A stretch of DNA of 64,000 nt from NCBI RefSeq assembly GCF_005938085.1, contig NZ_SMZK01000001.1, forward strand, positions 1,922,001-1,986,000. The letters run 5' to 3'. The notes under the pieces are model-generated. The model did not search any database, was not told where the DNA came from, and saw only the letters and a list, made by a program, of their open reading frames with translations. The position numbers were made by a program, and so were the translations under genes. This DNA is from Haloterrigena sp. H1 (GTDB lineage Archaea; Halobacteriota; Halobacteria; Halobacteriales; Natrialbaceae). This document shows, piece after piece, positions 16,252 to 24,344 of the stretch (position 1 is the stretch's first letter; every line of letters starts with the position of its first letter).

Positions 16252-16748
16252 GCATCTATCAACGGCTTTCCACGTCCATCGCAGTGTTCGTGCCATCGAC
16301 CAGCGGAGCGGTCGTTGCTGTGGCAGGCACCGGCTCTCGAGTCGGGTTCGCGTCGTGGTCAGCCCGACCGCTCCAGTTGGATGGCGGTGCCCACCTCGCC
16401 GCGCTCATCGGCATATTTGCGCTTGCCCTTCTCGGAGGCGGACTCGTCGCTCGAAACCGGTACGGGACTGCAGCCGCGCTCACACCCGATTCTGAGACAG
16501 ACCATGAGGAGTTTCTGACCGATCGAGAGCGCGTTTGTCGACTCTTGGAGGAAAACGGCGGCCGGATGAAACAGTCGAACATCGTCGACTCCGTCGACTG
16601 GTCGAAAGCGAAGGTCAGCCGATTGCTCGCCGATCTCGAGGAGGATGAGCAGGTCACGAAACTGCGACTCGGACGGGAAAATCTGGTTTGTCTGCCGGGT
16701 CACGAGCCGACGGCGTCGAAATCGTCCGAACAAACCCACAAAGACTAG
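16248..16748 (+). CDS. Membrane-anchored winged-helix transcription regulator
   Basis: This 166-residue protein has a signal/first helix (about residues 8-28) and a second hydrophobic helix (residues 46-66), then a linker. A winged-helix domain occupies residues 88-150 (RVCRLLEENGGRMKQSNIVD, then SKAKVSRLLADLEED and a basic wing). This layout, membrane helices plus a C-terminal helix-turn-helix, is common in haloarchaea and suggests a regulator tied to the cell envelope. Targets are unknown. The neighbour 150 bases downstream is an exported repeat protein on the same strand and is a natural candidate. Confidence 0.75.
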   Translation: MSIYQRLSTSIAVFVPSTSGAVVAVAGTGSRVGFASWSARPLQLDGGAHLAALIGIFALALLGGGLVARNRYGTAAALTPDSETDHEEFLTDRERVCRLLEENGGRMKQSNIVDSVDWSKAKVSRLLADLEEDEQVTKLRLGRENLVCLPGHEPTASKSSEQTHKD

Positions 16749-16901
16749 CAGCGACCGTTCCTATCAACAATCGTTGGTTTCCGTGGGCGAAGCTGCCACT
16801 GCGGACACGCCCGCTGAGCCGTAGTATCCGATTTCTCAGCGTAATGGTTCTGCCGGTTTATCCGCTGTACGAACGACGGGGAAGACGCCTTTACGGCAAC
16901 C

Positions 16902-18611
16902 ATGAACGCACGCAATCAGTTGCTCGTCGTACTGACGGCACTGATGCTTGTCTGCTCGAGCGGGGCGATGGTCACAGCCGCGACATCCGGCGACGCCATC
17001 GATCAGGGCAGCGAGGTCAGTGCCGACGAGTACGACTCGGCAAACGAAACGGCAAACGAAACAGCAAACGAGACAGTCGCTACTGAACAGGTCGACAACG
17101 AAACCGATGCTGCGGACAACGAGTCCGCCCAGCAGCCAGCGTACGTGACGTTCAACGATCAGACGACCGACGGAGAAACGGTCGTCGTCGAGAACGTCTC
17201 GCTGGCGAGTCCCGGCTTCGTGACGATCCACGACAGTAGCCTCCTCGTTGGCAACGTCGTCGACAGCGTCATCGGTACCTCCGAGTACCTCGAGGCGGGC
17301 ACGCATGAGAACGTCACGGTGACACTCGACGAGCCCCTCGAGGAAGACGAGACGCTGATCGCGATGCCACATCGCGACACGAACGACAACCAGACGTATG
17401 ACTTCGTCGAGACTGACGGTCAAGAAGACGGACCGTTCCTTACGGCTACCGACGAACCGGTGACCGACGATGCGGTGGTCACCGTGGAAGATGGGGCCGC
17501 CGATGTGGAACAATCCGTCGAGGAGGAACCGGTTGACGACAACGTCACCGAAGAAGAGCCGGTCGTTGACGACGAGGAAGAAGACAACGTCACCGAAGAA
17601 GAGCCGGTCGTTGACGACGAGGAAGAAGACAACGTCACCGAAGAAGAGCCGGTCGTTGACGACGAGGAAGAAGACAACGTCACCGAAGAAGAGCCGGTCG
17701 TTGACGAGATGCCGATTGATGAACTGCCGGCTGCTGGTGACGGACAGCCGGTCATCATCGCAGTTGAAAACCCGACGATCGAGAACCTGAACGTCGAGAA
17801 CGTCACGGTGTACGTCCTCGTCGTCGGTGAGGACGTCGACGCCGATCAGATCGCGGACCAACTCGACAACGTCACCGACGAAGAGCCGGTCCTCGATGAT
17901 GAAGAAGATAACGTCACCGACGAAGAGCCGGTCCTCGATGATGAAGAGGATAACGTCACCGACGAAGAGCCGATCCTCGATGATGAAGAGGATAACGTCA
18001 CTGACGAAGAGCCAGTCCTCGATGATGAAGAAGATAACGTCACCGACGAAGAGCCGGTCCTCGATGATGAAGAGGATAACGTCACCGACGAAGAGCCGAT
18101 CCTCGATGATGAAGAGGATAACGTCACCGACGAAGAGCCAGTCCTCGATGACGAAGAGGATAACGTCACCGACGAAGAACCAGTCCTCGATGACGAAGAG
18201 GATAATGTCTCCGAGGAAGAGGAAGACCTCGGCGCGACTGCGTTCAACATCAGCGACCTCGAGGCACCGGACAGCGCCACGATCGGTGAGAACATCACCG
18301 TGACGGCGAACGTCTCGAACCCCACCGATGAGGAACGGACCGAGGCGATCCAGTTCCGTCTCGAGGGCGACCTCGTCGCCGAGCAGAACGTAACTCTCGA
18401 GAGTGACGAAAGCGAAACCGTCGAGTTCGAGGTCGACACCACTGATCTCGAACCCGGTGAGTACATCCACATGGTGCTGGGTGACGAAGCCGGCGAAGTC
18501 GCGATGATCGAGCTGACCGAAGCTGAAGACGTTGGTGACGACGACGAGATCGACGAGACCAACGAGACCGACACTGGCATCAACGAAACCGACGACGGTT
18601 TCGATGAATAG
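16902..18611 (+). CDS. Exported DUF7282-like surface protein with acidic, glycosylation-prone tandem repeats
   Basis: This 569-residue protein begins with a Sec-type signal peptide (residues 1-27) and then a Thr/Asn-rich linker with several NET sequons. A DUF7282-like domain follows at about residues 78-185 (VTFNDQTTDGETVVVENVSL start). Next come four 15-residue DNVTEEEPVVDDEEE repeats, a second small domain (about 265-320), and eight 14-residue DNVTDEEPVLDDEE repeats plus a degenerate ninth. The C-terminal beta-sandwich (CARDB-like, about 445-540) precedes an acidic tail. Each repeat carries one N-V-T/S sequon, so N-glycosylation is likely. No membrane anchor is seen. A TTTATCC box lies at 16857-16863. 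Confidence 0.8.
   Translation: MNARNQLLVVLTALMLVCSSGAMVTAATSGDAIDQGSEVSADEYDSANETANETANETVATEQVDNETDAADNESAQQPAYVTFNDQTTDGETVVVENVSLASPGFVTIHDSSLLVGNVVDSVIGTSEYLEAGTHENVTVTLDEPLEEDETLIAMPHRDTNDNQTYDFVETDGQEDGPFLTATDEPVTDDAVVTVEDGAADVEQSVEEEPVDDNVTEEEPVVDDEEEDNVTEEEPVVDDEEEDNVTEEEPVVDDEEEDNVTEEEPVVDEMPIDELPAAGDGQPVIIAVENPTIENLNVENVTVYVLVVGEDVDADQIADQLDNVTDEEPVLDDEEDNVTDEEPVLDDEEDNVTDEEPILDDEEDNVTDEEPVLDDEEDNVTDEEPVLDDEEDNVTDEEPILDDEEDNVTDEEPVLDDEEDNVTDEEPVLDDEEDNVSEEEEDLGATAFNISDLEAPDSATIGENITVTANVSNPTDEERTEAIQFRLEGDLVAEQNVTLESDESETVEFEVDTTDLEPGEYIHMVLGDEAGEVAMIELTEAEDVGDDDEIDETNETDTGINETDDGFDE
17538..17707 (+). repeat. 45-bp tandem repeat, about 3.7 units
   Basis: Units start at 17538, 17583, 17628 and 17673 and encode DNVTEEEPVVDDEEE. 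They are identical or nearly so at DNA level, implying recent expansion or ongoing homogenisation. Confidence 0.85.
17865..18227 (+). repeat. 42-bp tandem repeat, eight units plus degenerate ninth
   Basis: Units encode DNVTDEEP(V/I)LDDEE. They run from 17865 in 42-base steps; the last unit (from 18201) is changed to NVSEEEE. There are no spacers, so this is not a CRISPR array. Confidence 0.85.
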
Positions 18612-18622
18612 CCACGTGACGT

Positions 18623-18656
18623 GTGACCGATCCAGGTTCCTGGACCGGTTCGTCAC
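18623..18656 (+). terminator. Hairpin after surface-protein gene
   Basis: GTGACCGATCCAGG, a TT loop and an imperfect inverse ending GTCAC form a hairpin 12 bases after the stop. A T-rich stretch (TCTTTTCTCTT) follows at about 18687. This is consistent with transcription ending before the convergent gene at 18774. Confidence 0.45.
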
Positions 18657-18773
18657 GTAACTGCCGCCGCGCTACCGGACGCGCGTCTTTTCTCTTGGCG
18701 ACGTAAGCGGCTGACTGGACGGTTTGATTCGATCGACGCGTAAACGAGACGCCAGTGACTTGCTGTGGCCGTC

Positions 18774-19277
18774 TCAGCCGAGTACCTGATACAGGCTGCT
18801 CGCGGCGACGGCGAGGAACATCATGACGCTCGAGAGCACCGGATCGATGCTCGAGAACAGCGGGAGTTCGAGGCCAGCCAGTGCGATGATCGTGAGCCCG
18901 AGAGTACAGAGCCCGAGATGGAGTTGCAAGACGCGGGAGTAGTCGTCCGCGTGTCCATCGACGTACTGGAGGACGTCGTCGAAGTGGCTGCCGGGGCGGA
19001 TCGTCTTCGCGTCGGAGTCGTACTCGATCACGGCGTCTTCCTCGAGCTGTGGGAGATGTGTCTGCTGGAGGGAGACGTAGACGCTCTTGTAGAGGTTGTT
19101 CGGAACGGGCGTCGTATCCGACTCGGTCGCAGCGATCTCGGTCGCGACGTCGGAGACATCGATCTGCCCGTCCGCCGCTGCGAGGAGCTGGACGATAGCT
19201 CGCCGTCTATCGTTGCCGAGGATGTGAAAGACCTCACTCTCCTCGAGTGGCTCAGTTCTGTTCGTTTGAACTGACAT
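18774..19277 (-). CDS. DUF7344-type winged-helix regulator with two C-terminal membrane helices
   Basis: This 167-residue protein has a winged-helix at residues 12-85 (EVFHILGNDRRRAIVQLLAA, then VYVSLQQTHLPQLEEDAVIEYD), the pattern of haloarchaeal DUF7344 proteins. Two hydrophobic helices follow at about residues 118-165. I chose the ATG at 19277; the frame stays open upstream but without coding character. It is convergent with the surface-protein gene. A second protein of the same design is at 22749-23285. It is probably a membrane-associated transcription factor; target unknown. Confidence 0.75.
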   Translation of the reverse strand: MSVQTNRTEPLEESEVFHILGNDRRRAIVQLLAAADGQIDVSDVATEIAATESDTTPVPNNLYKSVYVSLQQTHLPQLEEDAVIEYDSDAKTIRPGSHFDDVLQYVDGHADDYSRVLQLHLGLCTLGLTIIALAGLELPLFSSIDPVLSSVMMFLAVAASSLYQVLG

Positions 19278-19555
19278 CGATGAGAGAGAAGACGCGCGGG
19301 TTCTCGAGGGGCCGTCCACCACCAATGACCATGTATCCCCCACTTCACTGACCACTAACTTTAACTTTTGCAGGTTACGGTGGGTGCCGACAGTTCCCAC
19401 GTGACCAAGGCACACGGGAGCAGTGGTAGAAGAACAGTACAGACGGGCAGTCAGTCCGCCACGCCCGCCACTGATCGAGGATGCGGACTCGAGAGACGGA
19501 GCGGTGGTGCTCTTGGGGAGCGAAGCCGCTGGAAAACAGGCGGACGGTCTCGCAC

Positions 19556-19747
19556 TTATTCGCCGGGCAGATGACCGCCGGATTGCATCTCCCGATACGT
19601 CGTACATGACGGGCAGCCATGGACGATGTCACCGTTATCACCGAAGACGCGAGCGAACTGCTGTGTGACATGTGTCCCACAGTTTCGGCATCGAGCGCCG
19701 GCTGTCGACGATTCCATGGGCTTCCAGTCGTGTTGTTTGGGGGTCAT
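19556..19747 (-). CDS. Small DUF7563-like zinc-finger protein
   Basis: This protein is 63 residues from the ATG at 19747, or 53 from the ATG at 19717. The core is CRNCGTHVTQQFARVFGDNG followed by HGCPSCTTYREM, two CxxC knuckles typical of the small haloarchaeal DUF7563 family. The frame remains open far upstream, but that part is not conserved in character. Function unknown. Confidence 0.7.
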   Translation of the reverse strand: MTPKQHDWKPMESSTAGARCRNCGTHVTQQFARVFGDNGDIVHGCPSCTTYREMQSGGHLPGE

Positions 19748-20394
19748 GGGTCTGGGGGTGTACTCGGACGCGTATCGATGGTCTCGCCGCCGGCGGAATC
19801 GGTTGTGTTCGATTTCAATCCGGCGACGAGACCGCCGAACCAGCGCGATACCCGTCCGGGCATCATCGTACCGAGAGGAGCAAATGCGAATAAAGGACGT
19901 TGACTGTTCACTCCGGATGTGGGTGTGAGAACCGGGAAACAACCGCTTGCTGGCCGATATCGGCTCGAAGCAGCGTTGTAATCCGATCATCAGCGTGTCC
20001 ACATCGTCCGACCTCAAGCCGGATTCAGCCGTGTTGGTGTGCATTCGGCGATCAAACCGCTCGTTGACGACACCGAAACCGTGTCGAAAGATGATGTTTC
20101 CGGATCGAAATACGATCTTACGTCATGTAACGACGTGGCGGCAGTTTGTAAGGTACATCGTTATAAAATACCACTATCGCTTACCGATCCTCGTGTCGGA
20201 ATGTAATCGTGGTATCCCCGGCAGTGGTGGTCCAGTGATACTGTGGGCTGTCCGTACGGTGGGTTCGCCAGATGGTCTCGACGGCGCTCACGGCCGGTGA
20301 CGGCCGGCAGTATCTCGGCCCTCTCGAATCGACACCTCTCACGGAGCGAACAGAGCGAACAGACACACCCCGTCGTAGACGGGTGATCACAACT
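19748..20394. other. Intergenic region without recognised gene
   Basis: About 650 bases. A TATA-type stretch (GTTATAAAATACC) lies at about 20160-20172, well before the next gene. Short frames on both strands are present but unsupported. No RNA or repeat recognised. Confidence 0.45.
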
Positions 20395-20727
20395 ATGTCA
20401 ACACAAGCGAGTAACACTCGATCGGAATCGACCGCCGATCCAGCGGCCCAACTCGACGTCCTCGGGGACGACTGTGCCCGGACGATCCTCATCGCGACGA
20501 GCGAGGGGCCAAAGACGGCAAAGGAACTGACCGACCGAACGGATAGCTCGTCGGCAACGGTGTACCGACGAATCAACAACCTCCTCGAGAGTAATCTCAT
20601 CGAAGAATGCGTGCGATTCGAAGACGACGGCTCGCATACGACCGCCTACGAGTCGACCGTCGACGTTCTCCACATCCGGATCGACGCGGACGGCATCAAC
20701 GTCGCGGTCGCAGAGAGTGAGGGGTGA
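20395..20727 (+). CDS. ArsR-like winged-helix transcription regulator
   Basis: This 110-residue soluble protein has a helix-turn-helix at residues 18-75 (LDVLGDDCARTILIATSEGP, KTAKELTDRTDSSSATVYRR, INNLLESNLIEE), a wing, and a short C-terminal strand (TVDVLHIRIDADG). The ATG at 20395 is preferred to an upstream in-frame ATG because the protein family begins close to the helix-turn-helix. Monocistronic. Target unknown. Confidence 0.78.
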   Translation: MSTQASNTRSESTADPAAQLDVLGDDCARTILIATSEGPKTAKELTDRTDSSSATVYRRINNLLESNLIEECVRFEDDGSHTTAYESTVDVLHIRIDADGINVAVAESEG

Positions 20728-20927
20728 CAGCCGACGAGCGTATCAGAGACGTGATGGCTATTCGTTCGCTGCCTCCACCAGCAGCGGTGCCCGGACGATG
20801 CCCCCTTCGAGCGCCGTTACAACGGCCCCGCTGACGATCGAGTGACTGTCACGAGAACTTGTAGTTTCGCTCGAGTAACACAGTGTAAACGGACGGAAGG
20901 GTCACTGTATGATACGGATAACAAATA

Positions 20928-20934
20928 TCCACTT
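20928..20934 (+). promoter_or_regulatory. ATAACAA promoter-type box
   Basis: ATAACAAAT, 26 bases before the PadR-like gene; same box and spacing as glycan-locus genes. Confidence 0.5.
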
Positions 20935-20960
20935 AGTGGAACGGTCAGTGTGATTGAACA

Positions 20961-21236
20961 ATGCACGATCTGACCGGCTTCCAGCGCGACCTGCTGTACG
21001 TGATCGCAGGTGCTGACCGTCCGTCAGGGCAGACCGTCAAGGACGAGGTCGAGAAATACTATAGCTCGGAGATCAACCACGGGCGGTTGTATCCCAATCT
21101 CGACACGCTCGTCAACAAAGAGCTGGTCGAGAAAGGACAGCTCGACAGACGAACGAACTACTACGCGATCACCGATGCCGGTCGAGAGCAGATCGAGGCC
21201 CGTCGAGAGTGGGAAAAACAGTACGTCGACTTCTAG
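20961..21236 (+). CDS. PadR-family transcription regulator
   Basis: This 91-residue winged-helix protein is of PadR type: DLTGFQRDLLYVIAG at the N terminus, NHGRLYPNLDTLVNKELVEK as recognition helix and following helix, and RRTNYYAITDAGREQIEARR as wing and C-terminal helix. It resembles the haloarchaeal RosR-like group, but I cannot confirm orthology. It is preceded by an ATAACAA box and followed by a DUF1616 membrane protein with its own box. If the box marks a regulon, this protein may be a member or its regulator. Confidence 0.82.
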   Translation: MHDLTGFQRDLLYVIAGADRPSGQTVKDEVEKYYSSEINHGRLYPNLDTLVNKELVEKGQLDRRTNYYAITDAGREQIEARREWEKQYVDF

Positions 21237-21362
21237 ACCGTCCTCGACGCTCGTTGGGTTGTGACGGCCACGGGCGCGTGAGTAACGCAGCAACAGCAAC
21301 GGACAGGACACCAGCACGGTGCTGGCGACACTGATCACACGGTCCGTATCAGTAACACAGCC

Positions 21363-21369
21363 ATAACAA
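21363..21369 (+). promoter_or_regulatory. ATAACAA(AG) promoter-type box
   Basis: ATAACAAAG, 97 bases before the DUF1616 ATG but 29 bases before a 23-codon upstream frame (21399) that ends overlapping that ATG. Confidence 0.5.
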
Positions 21370-21398
21370 AGCACGGACGGCTGCACCGTCCAACGAGC

Positions 21399-21470
21399 AT
21401 GCCACCCGTCTTCTCCGTGCAGAGACCGCATTCGACTGCCAACCGACGACGGCCGGTGGATCGTCGATGA
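21399..21470 (+). other. Possible 23-codon leader frame coupled to DUF1616 gene
   Basis: The ATG frame ends in a TGA overlapping the DUF1616 start (ATGA) and begins at leaderless distance from the box at 21363. The peptide is Arg-rich and looks random, so only translation itself might matter. Confidence 0.25.
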
Positions 21471-22447
21471 GTCACCGAGCGAGTACCTGGCTCCCGGTCA
21501 GGTTCGTTCGCAGCTACCCGTTCGATCTCGCAGCCGCCTCAGTCGCTGCTGCCGCGGGGTATCTGCTGGTGACGCGATTGGGTGCCGGAAACGAGCTGCG
21601 CCTGTTCGCGACGGTACCGCTCGTCCTATTTTTCCCGGGGTATGCGCTCGTGTCGGTCCTGTTTCCGGCCGACAAGCGGAGCGCGAACAGCGCTGCAGCG
21701 ACGACGGCGGAGGCCCGTCCCCGCGGCATCGACACCATCGAACGCATGGGGCTCGCGTTCGTCATGTCGCTTGCGATCATCCCAGTAATCGTGCTCGTGT
21801 TGCCGGTCACCGACTGGGGGTTGGCCGTACAGCCGATCGCCGCAGCGCTTGCACTCGTGACTGTCGTGTTCGCACAGTTGGCAGTTATCCGGCGCGTTCG
21901 AACTCCGGATGCAGAGCGCTTTACCGTCGCTCCGATCACGCGTCTCGGGCGGCTCCGCAGGACGGGTATCACGACATCCTCAGTGGTGCTCGTGCTCGCG
22001 ATCGGCGCGGCAGTCGGCGCGTTGCTCGTCGGGGCGTTGTTCCCCGTCGCGGCGGGTGGCTACTCGGAACTCGCACTGTACAGCGAAGACGAAGACGGCG
22101 AGCTGGTCACGGGCGACCTCCCGAACGAGGTCTCTCCAGGGACATCGATTCCCGTGACCATCGAGATCGAAAATCACGAACGACACGAGCAGGCCTACAC
22201 GGTCGTCGTTCAGCAACAGACCCTCGAGGACGGCGACGTCGTCGAGCGAACCGAGCTACAGCGGTTCAACACGACCGTCGCGGACGGTGCGACCGCACGC
22301 GGTGAGCGGTCGGTGACACCGACGGCGGGAGCAGACGAAACGGTGCGAATCAGCGTCTTGCTCTATCACGACGAGCCGCCGGCCACCCCGACGAACGAAA
22401 ACGCAGCAGCGGAAACCCACTTCTGGGTGACTGTAACTGACGGGTGA
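21467..22447 (+). CDS. DUF1616 membrane protein
   Basis: This 326-residue protein has four hydrophobic helices in the first 190 residues (PLVLFFPGYALVSVLFP is the DUF1616 hallmark), one more at about 178-200, and an extracellular C-terminal beta domain. The C-terminal domain, residues about 200-326 (IPVTIEIENHERHEQAYTVV), resembles those on surface proteins. DUF1616 proteins recur in archaeal S-layer/EPS loci; no enzymatic activity is known. A paralogue of the same length is at 57978-59021 on the other side of the glycan locus. Confidence 0.82.
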   Translation: MSHRASTWLPVRFVRSYPFDLAAASVAAAAGYLLVTRLGAGNELRLFATVPLVLFFPGYALVSVLFPADKRSANSAAATTAEARPRGIDTIERMGLAFVMSLAIIPVIVLVLPVTDWGLAVQPIAAALALVTVVFAQLAVIRRVRTPDAERFTVAPITRLGRLRRTGITTSSVVLVLAIGAAVGALLVGALFPVAAGGYSELALYSEDEDGELVTGDLPNEVSPGTSIPVTIEIENHERHEQAYTVVVQQQTLEDGDVVERTELQRFNTTVADGATARGERSVTPTAGADETVRISVLLYHDEPPATPTNENAAAETHFWVTVTDG

Positions 22448-22589
22448 CGACCGTCCGCTGCTCGCAGACGAGCGCGGAACGCGGCAGTGACCGCGTTCTG
22501 TGGTCGGCTCGCCGCAGTGGTCCGTGACCGGGATGGCGTCTTCTCGAGCCGTGGCTTCTGCTGACGATGAGGCAACTAGCAGTCTCTGA

Positions 22590-22670
22590 GAGGGGCTGCT
22601 GTAACAACGTACTGGTGCAACCGCGACCCGCACTGCGGTCCCACCGGAAATGGCTTACAGCAGACCGTAT
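22590..22670. repeat. Palindromic intergenic element D (degenerate copy)
   Basis: The right arm TTACAGCAGACCGTAT (22655-22670) is matched by an imperfect left arm ending GGGGCTGCTGTAA (22592-22604). The core CAACCGCGACCCG resembles that of element A. It fills much of the 300-base gap between the DUF1616 gene and the convergent HTH gene; nothing else is seen there. Confidence 0.6.
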
Positions 22671-22748
22671 GAGCAGGTGCTACGTAACGAGAAGGAGGGT
22701 GGTTATCTAAGGGTACCCGACGGCACTGTCCCGAACACGGGCCACGGG

Positions 22749-23285
22749 CTACCGGCTCGCGAAGCCACGTAGAAGGTCCACGTCGGGGCGACGTGAAACG
22801 TGCTGTGCCACCGAGAGGCTGAAGACCACGACACAGAGTGCCAGCGCGACGATGGGTGCGAGTCCACTCGTCAACGGCCCGACCGAAAGCCACGAGAGGC
22901 CAAACGCAACGACGCCGAGAGCGATGGCGGTTGCGTAGAAGCGGTGCCACGCGTGCTGGCTCTCGAGGGCTCGGCCGAGGTAGGGTTCGAACCGTTCTGC
23001 GTTCGGGAGCAACTCGATCTCGTGACCCTCCGGGTCCCAGTCGACGATGCCGTGGTCCTCGAGCATCGGCAGGTGGGTCTGGTACAGCGAGATGTAGACC
23101 CGTCGACGCTGGGTTCGGGTCACGTCGTCTGGATCGGTGTCGTTCTCCCAGGCGGCGACGTGCTCGACGAGCGGCGCGAGATCGCAGGACCCGCCCTGTT
23201 GGTTGAGGAACTGGACCGTTCGTCGTCGTCGCGCGTTGCTAAAGACGTCGAACAACTTGGCCTGAGTGAGTTCGGTTTCAGACAT
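22749..23285 (-). CDS. DUF7344-type winged-helix regulator with two C-terminal membrane helices
   Basis: This 178-residue protein has a winged-helix at residues 8-90 (KLFDVFSNARRRRTVQFLNQ, then VYISLYQTHLPMLEDHGIVDWD) and two hydrophobic helices at about residues 122-160. The start at 23285 (MSETEL) is preferred over the GTG 15 bases upstream. It has the same architecture as 18774-19277 but is divergent in sequence. It is convergent with the DUF1616 gene and divergent from the sugar-nucleotide operon, so it could control either. Confidence 0.75.
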   Translation of the reverse strand: MSETELTQAKLFDVFSNARRRRTVQFLNQQGGSCDLAPLVEHVAAWENDTDPDDVTRTQRRRVYISLYQTHLPMLEDHGIVDWDPEGHEIELLPNAERFEPYLGRALESQHAWHRFYATAIALGVVAFGLSWLSVGPLTSGLAPIVALALCVVVFSLSVAQHVSRRPDVDLLRGFASR

Positions 23286-23753
23286 AGCTTCCCTCGTCAC
23301 GTCGTCTCCGGTGGCGATTCCGGTGGACGGATGTGCTCGGATACCTCACGTCACTGAGTGCCAGTCTGTGACACTTTACTATCACTCGACTACCCGCGCG
23401 AAAGGGTTTTATACCAGTTAGCGGCCGTGACAGACGCTCAATCCGATGTTTCTGGATGGGAACTGATCCCATCTGTTCGTTCGGAGCCGCGAACGGCCGG
23501 TGCACGCCGTTTGTACGGGGATACGACTCGATGACGCTGTAGTTCGTGACTACACGCCCTGCAAGCCGGGGATAACAAAGCCTCGTTACCGGCTGTTTCA
23601 GCACGATCACCCACGCGGGTGTCGATTGACTATGCAACGAATACACGATCACTCACGACGCCACGGAGCGGCTCAAACGCCCCCCTCGACTATCCGTCAC
23701 GGGCGCTCGGGCGACCGCTGGGGGAGCCGCGACGGCGATAGAGGTGGCCACCC
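23286..23753. other. Divergent intergenic region upstream of sugar-nucleotide operon
   Basis: About 470 bases. It holds a GGTATAAAACC box on the minus strand (about 23405-23415) that may serve the HTH gene, and ATAACAAAG at 23572-23580 on the plus strand. The 170 bases before the operon contain no gene I can support. Confidence 0.5.
23572..23578 (+). promoter_or_regulatory. ATAACAA(AG) promoter-type box
   Basis: Exact ATAACAAAG, the only promoter-like box on this strand before the acetyltransferase gene, but 175 bases from its ATG, implying a long leader if used. Confidence 0.45.
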
Positions 23754-24344
23754 ATGAGCGAGACGGTACGAGAGGCGAGCTACGGTGACGGCTGTACGAT
23801 CGACGACGATGCGACGGTCGGCTACGGCGAGTTCGACGAGCCGGCTCGAATCGGTGACGGTGCGACGATCAGAGCCGGCTCGATCGTCTACGGCGACGTG
23901 ACGATTGGCGACGGCTTCGCGACCGGACACGACGTGCTGGTTCGTGAAGGGACGACGATCGGCGACGACGTGCTCGTCGGAACCAAGACGGTCATCGACG
24001 GCCAGACCGAGATCGGCTCGCACGTCAGCCTCCAGACGAACGTCTACGTCCCGACCCAGACGACGATCGGAAACAACGTCTTCGTCGGCCCAGGGGCGGT
24101 GTTAACGAACGATGAGTATCCCATCCGGACCGATAACGGCCTCGAGGGGCCGACGATCGAGGACGGCGCGTCGATCGGCGCAAACGCGACGCTGCTCCCG
24201 GGCGTGACGATCGGCGAGAACGCGTTCATCGCGGCCGGTGCAGTCGTCACCGACGATGTCCCGCCTGACACGTTAGCCGTCGGCACACCGGCGACGGTTC
24301 AACCACTTCCAGACCCCCTCGATGGGGCAAACCAGCTCGCATGA
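23754..24344 (+). CDS. Left-handed beta-helix N-acetyltransferase (WbpD-like)
   Basis: This 196-residue hexapeptide-repeat protein has tandem (I/V)-G-(D/E)-x-(A/V) units from residue 30 to 165 (for example ARIGDGATIRAGSIVYGDV). It ends with the acetyl-CoA binding tail VGTPATVQPLP. The single asparagine-containing loop NDEYPIRTDN matches enzymes acetylating 3-amino sugar nucleotides. As first gene of a four-gene operon with an aminotransferase, an oxidoreductase and a UDP-sugar dehydrogenase, it most likely N-acetylates UDP-GlcNAc(3NH2)A. It overlaps the next gene by ATGA. Confidence 0.85.
   Translation: MSETVREASYGDGCTIDDDATVGYGEFDEPARIGDGATIRAGSIVYGDVTIGDGFATGHDVLVREGTTIGDDVLVGTKTVIDGQTEIGSHVSLQTNVYVPTQTTIGNNVFVGPGAVLTNDEYPIRTDNGLEGPTIEDGASIGANATLLPGVTIGENAFIAAGAVVTDDVPPDTLAVGTPATVQPLPDPLDGANQLA

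Noticed and set aside
17865..18227. Regular 42-base repeats resembling an array
   Set aside because: There are no spacers and the unit is an in-frame 14-residue coding repeat, so it is not CRISPR.
16836..18656. Long open frame (606 codons) on the minus strand, opposite the surface-repeat protein
   Set aside because: It is an antisense shadow of the tandem repeats: its product is hydrophobic FVVNDRLFFGDVV-type repeats mirroring the acidic repeats, and the plus strand has a signal peptide and known domains.
20181..20292. Short minus-strand frame ending TTTAGDTTITFRHEDR
   Set aside because: It looks mildly protein-like, but has no start signal, no homologue I can name and overlaps the upstream region of the ArsR-like gene.
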